A stretch of DNA of 64,000 nucleotides, from contig MKTZ01000020.1 of assembly GCA_001898505.1 (NCBI GenBank), forward strand, positions 172,558 through 236,557, written 5' to 3'. The notes under the pieces are model-generated. The model was not told the origin of the DNA. It was given only the letters and a program-made list of their open reading frames with translations, and did no database searches. The DNA is from Sphingobacteriales bacterium 50-39 (GTDB lineage Bacteria; Bacteroidota; Bacteroidia; Chitinophagales; Chitinophagaceae). Positions 53,980 through 61,057 of the stretch are shown here, in pieces. Within the stretch, counting starts at the first letter, position 1; every line of letters begins with the position of its first letter. Position numbers and translations under genes: made by a program.

Positions 53980-54852
53980 TCAGAATGGTTTTGTAGCGGG
54001 TTTGTCGACGGTCATCACATGCCATATCTTTTTGGGTTTATACGGAGATCCTTTCCCTCCGCCGATCCTGGCGAGTGAGCCGGTGCCGATGGACAATCCG
54101 ACGCCACCACCGCTGCCAAATGATCCAAAGCCCAAGCCGCCCCCGATGGAGACGCCACCGCCGCCACCTCCACCGCCTCTGCTGCCGGGAGGAGCCGGTA
54201 TGCCCTCGATAAAGATACCTACGGCCAGATCTCTGCCCGTATAATGTGAGAGCTTAGGATAAACGGCCTTCAACGGGATCTTTGCCTCGTACACCAAGTC
54301 CCCTGTCGAATTGTAGTTCATACGGACCAGCACACCCTCCTTATTGTCCTCGTCATATCTATAATGCTGTATCGGCTCATCCAGGCTGAAACCATACAGC
54401 TCGTATTCATCGGCATCGTCCAGTTTGGCGGACCTGTCCTTATACACCTGGGGACGGGCTTCGGCCATCAGCTGTTTCTCCCGATTGCTATGCGGGTCCA
54501 GCGGGAAGCCCAATCCAATGGCTTGATCGCTGTTCTTCTCCCCCTGATTGTTCACCCACACGGTCATGCCGCCGGAAAGTATCTTATTCTGTTCCGCCGG
54601 GTCCTTGGTGGAGATCATGATATATAAATTATCGGCATCATTGGTCATGGCGTAAGTAAGCTTTTCCGAAGCATCAAGCCCCGGTAGTGGCTTTACCCAG
54701 TCACTATCGTTCCCATCGATGGTCAAAGGCTGTTTTTGCCAGCTGCCGGGTTGCCCTTCCTGTGCAGAACCACTACTCCTGGAGGACCGGCAGGCGGTCA
54801 TAAGAGCTAGAGGGATCAAAAACGCCGTCAGCTGAAATAGATAGTTTTTCAT
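53980..54852 (-). CDS. Lipoprotein with a CBM9-like domain and a glycine-rich segment
   Basis: 290 residues from the ATG at 54852. Lipobox 'LALMTAC'. The domain that follows ('QPLTIDGNDSDWVKPL', 'LTYAMTNDADNLYIMISTKDP', 'GMTVWVNNQG') has the pattern of carbohydrate-binding module family 9-like sugar-binding domains. The C-terminal part contains a glycine-rich run (GSRGGGGGGGGVSIGGGLGF and on) that is unusual in an otherwise compact lipoprotein. No catalytic motif. It is probably anchored in the outer membrane. The next gene upstream is the amidohydrolase, 78 bp away. Confidence 0.75.
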   Translation of the reverse strand: MKNYLFQLTAFLIPLALMTACRSSRSSGSAQEGQPGSWQKQPLTIDGNDSDWVKPLPGLDASEKLTYAMTNDADNLYIMISTKDPAEQNKILSGGMTVWVNNQGEKNSDQAIGLGFPLDPHSNREKQLMAEARPQVYKDRSAKLDDADEYELYGFSLDEPIQHYRYDEDNKEGVLVRMNYNSTGDLVYEAKIPLKAVYPKLSHYTGRDLAVGIFIEGIPAPPGSRGGGGGGGGVSIGGGLGFGSFGSGGGVGLSIGTGSLARIGGGKGSPYKPKKIWHVMTVDKPATKPF

Positions 54853-54930
54853 CAAGCAAAGGTAGGCATTGGCATTGTTAAATATTTTCAAATGCTGGCC
54901 AGCCCGGAGCGGCCGGGCCGGCCAGCCGGA

Positions 54931-56934
54931 TCAGTAATAATACCCCCACCCAAACGTCCCATAAATGCTTTTGGGCCAGTACAATTCTCCCGACCGCACG
55001 GTAAGAAAGACCTTTCGTATATCCCGCATGTCCTGCAGGGGATTGCCATCGACGAGGATCAGATTGGCTGTTTTGCCTTCCTCGATGCTGCCTAACAGAC
55101 TCTCCTTCCCGGACACCTTAGCCGGCCACCAGGTAGCCGTTCGCAGCACCTCCGCATTGGGAATACCCGCGTCGCTGTACATCTCCAACTCATGTTGAAG
55201 GATACCGCCATCCGTACCTGCGAGGACGATAAGCCCATTGTCATACAGCTCCTTTACCATGGCCTTCATATTGACAAAAGACCTTGCATACGTGTCGATC
55301 AGCGAGTCCGCATCCATATAAGTTCCGCTCATGGCGCCTCTTTTTATCTCGGCGGGCAGATAATCGGCAATGGGAACATACTTCTTTGTCATATGTTTGG
55401 GCAGATCGGTAAACCAATCTTCAAAGGCGGACAGCGTGGGGTCAAATACGGTGTGATGCGCTTTCAGCTGGCTGACGAATTGCTGGAATGCCGGCCCCGC
55501 CACATCGATGGTGTATCCCTTCCTACCGGGGAGATAAAACCTGTTCATGCCCCTCGTATCCACGGTGTCCCCAAAAAAATTCAACATCAGCATATTGATA
55601 TGGGTCACCTCGTCATAGCCTGCGTCCACGGCCTGGCTCGCCGTCATAAAGGCGGGTATATGACCACAAACCCGCATCCCCAGCCTATGCGCCCGATCCG
55701 CCAGCGGCTTAACCCAGGCTGGATCGATAGAGCTATAAAGCTTTATCTGGTCATACCCTTTTTGCTTGTACTCCGCTATGGCCTTCAGCCCCTCCTCTAC
55801 ATTATTGATCAGCACACCCGTGGGAGCAGCCAGCTCACCGGCCCGGTCGATAAAGCCGGAGATATATGTGATATCGGGCCCTAAAAGCGAATCTTTCCGT
55901 ATCATATCCCGGATATGCAGCAGCTCAAAGCTGTTCCCCATGTCCCGAAGGTTCGTCACCCCCTGGGCAAGCATAAAGGGCCCCTGCTCTTTGCTGAAAT
56001 GTCCGTGCATCTCCCAAAGCCCGGGCATGAGGAATTTCCCTTCCCCCTTGATGACACGATAATCCGCGGGAATGGCCACCCGGGCGGCATCTCCCACCTT
56101 TTCGATCCTATCCCCCCGCATCAGCACGGTCTGATGAGGCAGCGCAGCGCCAGCCCTGGAATCAAATAAAGTAGTATTTACAATGGCAATACCTGTAACG
56201 GGCTTCTCCCGCAGCCGGGCGGAAAGATCGGTATAGAATCTCCCCTCATACACCTGCTGCAGGCTCAGCAATTGCTGTATATGCGACTCGAAACCTTTTT
56301 GGACCAGGGATGACCAGTCGGATACATACCCAAAAACCCTTCCCCCGGCCGTAAACCAGATATAGAAAGGAGCGCCTCCAAAGCCGGAAAAGGACACCAG
56401 TCGCAATGTCTGCTTCCGCCCCGTATGTTCATCCGTCACTTCGGTGGTCGTCAGCTGCTTGAAATTCCTTACTCCCGCGGGCAACACCTGCATTTCCCCG
56501 GAAGGACTTGCCTCCAGCATTTTCAATATCAGCTCATATTCGGCCAACGGACCGTTGATATCCGAATACAATTCGTTCCGGAAGACGGTCGAGTCATCCT
56601 CGAATTTGTTCTTCCAATAAGCCTTCCCTTTACGGACGTGAAAGCTCTCCTGCACCATCGCCTTTACATAATCCACCCCGGTGAACTCCGCTGAAATGAT
56701 CACTCCTCTGGCATCCGTCATAATATGACTATGAATGGACGGGCCCCTCCCCCTGTCATTGTACTCATCATAGTAATAATAGTCGTGAAGCCCTTTCTGC
56801 CATACCCATTGCTGCCCGACGATTTTGCCGCTGTTTATATAGTTGTAAAATAAAGTATCTGAAGCAGCAGCCACCTCCCCGACCCTACCCAGGATGCCTA
56901 CCGTCAAAAACAATACAGATAGTTTGATTTTCAT
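54931..56934 (-). CDS. Exported amidohydrolase-family metal-dependent hydrolase
   Basis: 667 residues. Signal peptide ending 'GEVAAA'. The N-terminal 250 residues are a family-specific region. The amidohydrolase TIM barrel starts with 'MPGLWEMHGHF' (metal-binding His-X-His). It continues with 'YDQIKLYSSIDP' (candidate carboxylated Lys), 'RVCGHIPAFMTA', 'EVTHINMLM' and 'LIVLAGTDGGIL' (catalytic Asp), then 'SIEEGKTANLILVDGNPLQDM'. Such exported enzymes often cleave dipeptides or cyclic amides, but the substrate is unknown. It is divergent from the DUF5686 gene (89 bp). Confidence 0.85.
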   Translation of the reverse strand: MKIKLSVLFLTVGILGRVGEVAAASDTLFYNYINSGKIVGQQWVWQKGLHDYYYYDEYNDRGRGPSIHSHIMTDARGVIISAEFTGVDYVKAMVQESFHVRKGKAYWKNKFEDDSTVFRNELYSDINGPLAEYELILKMLEASPSGEMQVLPAGVRNFKQLTTTEVTDEHTGRKQTLRLVSFSGFGGAPFYIWFTAGGRVFGYVSDWSSLVQKGFESHIQQLLSLQQVYEGRFYTDLSARLREKPVTGIAIVNTTLFDSRAGAALPHQTVLMRGDRIEKVGDAARVAIPADYRVIKGEGKFLMPGLWEMHGHFSKEQGPFMLAQGVTNLRDMGNSFELLHIRDMIRKDSLLGPDITYISGFIDRAGELAAPTGVLINNVEEGLKAIAEYKQKGYDQIKLYSSIDPAWVKPLADRAHRLGMRVCGHIPAFMTASQAVDAGYDEVTHINMLMLNFFGDTVDTRGMNRFYLPGRKGYTIDVAGPAFQQFVSQLKAHHTVFDPTLSAFEDWFTDLPKHMTKKYVPIADYLPAEIKRGAMSGTYMDADSLIDTYARSFVNMKAMVKELYDNGLIVLAGTDGGILQHELEMYSDAGIPNAEVLRTATWWPAKVSGKESLLGSIEEGKTANLILVDGNPLQDMRDIRKVFLTVRSGELYWPKSIYGTFGWGYYY

Positions 56935-57023
56935 ATGTAACTCTTTTAAGATAATCGCTTTTATTTTAGTGCCGAAATGTTATCTTTAAAGCGGAATACT
57001 CCTTATTCCCCTAACCTGACACC

Positions 57024-59546
57024 ATGTGGCTAAGACAAGCTAGAAAATATTACCTTTTTTTCATTCTGCTTGCTCTGGGTCTGGCAGATACGAGCACCGC
57101 CCAGCATACCATCGTACAGGGCACTATCGCCAACCGATTCACCAAAGAACGTATCCCATTCGCCAGTGTGTCCTGGAAAAGATCGGGACAGGGCATCATC
57201 TCCGACAGCGCCGGCAATTTCAGCATCCAGGCGCGCCGTCACCAGGTAGACACGCTGCTCATCAGTTCCGTAGGCTTTCAGATACAAATGGTGCCGCTCG
57301 CGCTACAGAAAGATACGACAGTGCTCACTGTATTCCTCGACACCCGGGATGCCGGCGAAGTGGTGGTCAAATCCAAATACAACAGGGGGCTCCTCTGGTG
57401 GAAAAAGATCGTGGCTAACAAGCCCATCAACAATCCTTACAAACAGGAGAGCTATTCCTATGAGTTATACAATAAGGTGGAGGTAGATATCGACAATTTC
57501 AGCCGAAAAAAATTCGAACAGTACAAATTACTAAAACCTTTTGGATTTATACTGGATAACATCGACAGCGTGTCGGAAGATAAGCCTTTTCTGCCCGTCT
57601 TTATCACCGAGTCGATATCCGATTGTTATTTCGCTACCCACCCCTTCCGGGAAAGGGAAGAAATAAAGGCCATCAAGACCAATGGCGTAAAAAACGAGTC
57701 CATCCTTCAATACCTGGGCGGTCTCAACACGCGGATCAATTCCTATGACAACTATATGACGCTCTTTGGCAAGGAATTTATCAGCCCCCTGAGCTCGGTG
57801 GGCGATCAATATTACAACTACCGGGGGGCGGATACACAATACATTGCGGGCGAGCGGTACCTCCATCTGCTGTTTACGCCAAAAAGAGATGGGGAGAACA
57901 CGTTCTCGGGAGATTGCTGGGTCCATCATGCGAGCTGGGGCATAGAGAAGATCACGCTGAACATGTCCTCCACTGCCAGCATCAATTTTGTCCAGCGTAT
58001 GAGCCTGATACAGCAATTCACCCGGCGCAGCGACAGCTCCTGGGTCTTTACAAAGGACAAGTTCGTGGCAGAACTGTCCCCGCTGAAAAAGGGCAAGCTG
58101 GCCTTTATAGCCCGGAAAACAAGCCTGTACAGCAACATACATATGAACGAGCCTTCTACCCTGGAGGCGCTTGCAAAAAATGTCCGTAACGAAAAGGTAG
58201 TCATCCAGGAAGGAGCCCGGGATAAGGATACGGGCTTCTGGAGGACACACCGGGCCGAACCGCTGAGCGTCAACGAGGAGCATGTCTATAAGATGATCGA
58301 CACCTTACAGAAAATGCCCCTCTTTAAAAAATATGTCGACGTCGCCACCTTTATCGTAGATGGCCGCAAACAGCTGGGCAAGATAGAAATAGGTCCCTGG
58401 TTCAAATGGGTCAGCGGCAATCAGCTGGAGCGGGTCAGATTGCGATTTGACGTGGCCACTACCAAGCTCTTTAGCGAGCAGCTCTGGCTGCATGGCTATC
58501 TGGCCTATGGTTTTAGGGACAAGAAATTGAAAGGCAAAGGCGAGTTCACCTATAAATTCCCTGGTCAGCAGGGCTACAGCGTTCATGCATCTTATACGCA
58601 GGACCTCGACAACGGCCGTAGCCGCAACAATGACGAAGACATCACGACGGACAACCTGTTCAGCCAGCTGATCCGCCGGCCGGGCATCCGACAAAAATTT
58701 TTATTGGACAAAGAGGTAAAGGTCTGGGTACAGAAAGAGTGGGGCAATATCTTTTCCGCACGGCTGTCCTTCTCGCGCACGGACTTTACTACGTTTACGC
58801 CCCTGCCTCCGAAAGAGATGCTGTCGGTAAATGACGACCATACCATCGTCAGCAGTGAAGTAGGTCTCAAGCTCCGCTATTCTCCGGGCGCCAAGGTCGT
58901 CCGCACCAAAAGAAAAGAGTTCCGTCTCCATGGGGAGAACCCTGTGATAGAAGCTGGGTTGTATGCCGGCATCCCGGATTTTTTAGGTGATGGCTACCGT
59001 TACCAAAAGCTGAACCTGGCCCTGACCCAAAGTTTCCGTATCCCCCGCTGGGGCAAGGTCGATTACCGGGTGTTTGGGGGCAAGATATTTGGCGATCCGC
59101 TGCCCTTTATGCTCCTGGAGATCCATCCGGGCAATGAAATATACTACTACAATAAGAATTCCTTCAACCTGATGAACCGATTCGAGTATATCAGTGATCG
59201 TTATGCGGGATTTTTCCTGGAACACAATTTCGAGAAAAAGCTGCTCAACCTCCTCCCCTTTTTACGGAAGACTTCTTTGCGGCAATTCTGGAATGTAAAG
59301 GCGGTATGGGGTGATCTGTCCGCCAGCGACAGAAGGCTTAACCTACAGGACTTCCCCAATTATCGTCTCCGGAGTTTAAGAGGCAATGGTTATGTAGAGG
59401 CGGGTACGGGCATCGACAATATCTTCCGCTATTTCAGGGTGGACCTGGTCTGGCGTTTTGCCCCTCCGCAGAAGACTGTCATTCTCAACAATAAGAATTC
59501 CATCGATAAGTTTGGAGTGTTCGGGAGCTTCCATTTTCAATTTTAG
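57024..59546 (+). CDS. DUF5686 outer-membrane protein with an N-terminal carboxypeptidase-like domain
   Basis: 840 residues. Signal peptide ending 'TSTAQ'. A regulatory-like beta-sandwich (about 28-110: 'IVQGTIANRFTKERIPFASVSWKRSGQGIISDSAGNFSI' in order) is followed by the DUF5686 region ('WWKKIVANKPINNPYKQESYSYELYNKVEVDI' in order) and a C-terminal beta-barrel like part ending 'FGVFGSFHFQF'. Proteins of this type are common and uncharacterised in Bacteroidota outer membranes. There is no TonB plug, so it is not a SusC. A TATCTTTA about 40 nt upstream may be a promoter. Confidence 0.8.
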   Translation: MWLRQARKYYLFFILLALGLADTSTAQHTIVQGTIANRFTKERIPFASVSWKRSGQGIISDSAGNFSIQARRHQVDTLLISSVGFQIQMVPLALQKDTTVLTVFLDTRDAGEVVVKSKYNRGLLWWKKIVANKPINNPYKQESYSYELYNKVEVDIDNFSRKKFEQYKLLKPFGFILDNIDSVSEDKPFLPVFITESISDCYFATHPFREREEIKAIKTNGVKNESILQYLGGLNTRINSYDNYMTLFGKEFISPLSSVGDQYYNYRGADTQYIAGERYLHLLFTPKRDGENTFSGDCWVHHASWGIEKITLNMSSTASINFVQRMSLIQQFTRRSDSSWVFTKDKFVAELSPLKKGKLAFIARKTSLYSNIHMNEPSTLEALAKNVRNEKVVIQEGARDKDTGFWRTHRAEPLSVNEEHVYKMIDTLQKMPLFKKYVDVATFIVDGRKQLGKIEIGPWFKWVSGNQLERVRLRFDVATTKLFSEQLWLHGYLAYGFRDKKLKGKGEFTYKFPGQQGYSVHASYTQDLDNGRSRNNDEDITTDNLFSQLIRRPGIRQKFLLDKEVKVWVQKEWGNIFSARLSFSRTDFTTFTPLPPKEMLSVNDDHTIVSSEVGLKLRYSPGAKVVRTKRKEFRLHGENPVIEAGLYAGIPDFLGDGYRYQKLNLALTQSFRIPRWGKVDYRVFGGKIFGDPLPFMLLEIHPGNEIYYYNKNSFNLMNRFEYISDRYAGFFLEHNFEKKLLNLLPFLRKTSLRQFWNVKAVWGDLSASDRRLNLQDFPNYRLRSLRGNGYVEAGTGIDNIFRYFRVDLVWRFAPPQKTVILNNKNSIDKFGVFGSFHFQF

Positions 59547-59570
59547 GTTTAACTGTTGGTTGTACAGAAA

Positions 59571-59890
59571 CTATTTTTTGGGTTCATATACATTTTCGGA
59601 ATGCCTTTTTTTCTCCTCCTCAAACTCTTTCTTTTTTATTTTTTCGTCTTCGATTTTTTCCCAAATAGGGCAATCCCAAAACCGTTTGTCAATCAGATTA
59701 TATGAATATACTATTAAAGTCCGGACTGTAAAGAATACTATCAATTATTAATTCTGTAGAATCAAAATAAGCTTTGCTATAAAAAAAATCTTCGTGTTTG
59801 GCCAAAATATTTCTCAATTGCCTTAACACTTCAACACTATCTTTAGTGTAATTTTCTTTTTTGATCGTTACATGGCTCGCTGTCCCTCAC
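59571..59890 (-). pseudogene. Frameshifted remnant, possibly an immunity gene
   Basis: Two protein-like stretches in different minus-strand frames: 'YTKDSVEVLRQLRNILAKHE' continuing to 'ILYSPDFNSIFI' (about 59700-59875), then after a one-base shift 'LIDKRFWDCPIWEKIEDEKI' running to a stop at 59571-59573. Joined, they would give a small helical acidic protein. The place, directly after a decayed RHS tip, is where an immunity gene would sit. No start codon or ribosome site remains. Confidence 0.5.
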
Positions 59891-60454
59891 ATCGAACAAA
59901 GTGGCATCCTTTGCTAACTGATCTTTGTTATCGATTGATGTAATTTCAGCAGTTGCAGTCACGGTGATTGTTGGACCATCTTTATCCTTTGCAAATGATG
60001 TATTAAACACATTTTCGAATTGGTGTTTAACTGTGGTAGCTAATGCATTTGTATTTATCCCCTTATTTCTGCTGCTGTTTAAAAATTGGCCTTTGAAGTA
60101 TATGTTTACCAACTACCATCTTTGTTCCAAACAAGGGAGAAGGTCTAATCTTTACCGTTAGGATCAGTCAACAGAACAGGGTTGTTGGCCGCATAAGAAT
60201 ATGGGGTAATTCCAACAAATGTTGACGCCGAAGGATCTAGTTGCTGAATTCGTCCTATTTGTAAGTCATATTCACGAGCTCCGAAGTCATATTCCTCCAA
60301 CCCACTTCCATCAGAAAACTCCTTATTCTGCAGTTCCGACCCTTTATTATATCTGTATTTGTTCTCAGCATATTGACCCTTCAACGCCTTATCGGAAAGT
60401 CCTGCCATCGTCAGCCCAAATGAGTGGTAATTACTATCCTCTTTCTTAAACTGT
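59843..60454 (-). pseudogene. Orphan RHS core end plus tip, decayed
   Basis: 'YHSFGLTMAGLSDKALKGQY' to 'NNPVLLTDPNGKD' (60147-60440) duplicates the end of the intact RHS core at 61870-62090 ('YYPYGLTMAGISDKALKTQY' to 'DNPLLFIDPDGM'). An in-frame TAG then follows (a one-base change from TGG). Twelve codons later a one-base loss shifts the frame into 'VNIYFKGQFLNSSRNKGINT' and 'TITVTATAEITSIDNKDQLA', a tip unrelated to the intact one. The homology starts right after the upstream lipoprotein stop. It is a displaced tip cassette. Confidence 0.75.
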
Positions 60455-61057
60455 TCATTTTATTCCCGTCGATCCTGAACCAAATTCTTTCCAACCGCAA
60501 AATTTATAGCCGCGCTCTGTCTTGACAAATTCGAGCACCACAATTACCTGGCCTTCGGGATCTTTTTCACTCTTTGTTATTGCCGCTTGCTTAATTACAC
60601 TGTTTGTTAGTTTAACTTTCGTCCAATTATATTTTTGCAATGCATCACTATCAACTTCGAAATCACTAAAATTAATTTTTGTAGCATCATCTAACCGCGA
60701 TCTTAGAACTGAATCAAAAACTTTTCGGAAATAAGAACCATTAAATTCGTTAAGGCTTATTGTTTTACCATTATTTTCAATACTATCCAATGACCTTTCA
60801 TTAAAGAAAGTCATATTCGAATTCTTTACAACATCAACGAACCCTAACCAATACTCAAGAAAAACGGAATCGAGTGAATGGTCGTTTTTTTTCAAAGCAG
60901 TCTTGTTTTGATCAATCTTTATTTGGAATGAGCTGTCTTTGTTCCTATCCTCTTTACTTTGATTCCCAATGCAAGAACAAAATAAAGCTGAAAATATAAT
61001 GACACTTCTAAGCACAGAGAATAATTTAATATGTATAGTGAATTTTTCCGAAAGCAT
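60455..61057 (-). CDS. Lipoprotein, candidate immunity protein for the RHS tip
   Basis: 200 residues from the ATG at 61057 (an upstream ATG at 61108 is deeper inside the RHS gene). A hydrophobic segment 'LFSVLRSVIIFSALFCSC' ends in a lipobox-like Cys, then 'IGNQSKEDRNKD'. The mature part is helical and acidic, then beta ('GQVIVVLEFVKTERGYKFCGWKEF'). It overlaps the RHS stop by 32 bp, has lower GC than the window average, and immediately follows the toxin tip. All fit a cognate immunity protein. No family was recognised. Confidence 0.65.
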   Translation of the reverse strand: MLSEKFTIHIKLFSVLRSVIIFSALFCSCIGNQSKEDRNKDSSFQIKIDQNKTALKKNDHSLDSVFLEYWLGFVDVVKNSNMTFFNERSLDSIENNGKTISLNEFNGSYFRKVFDSVLRSRLDDATKINFSDFEVDSDALQKYNWTKVKLTNSVIKQAAITKSEKDPEGQVIVVLEFVKTERGYKFCGWKEFGSGSTGIK

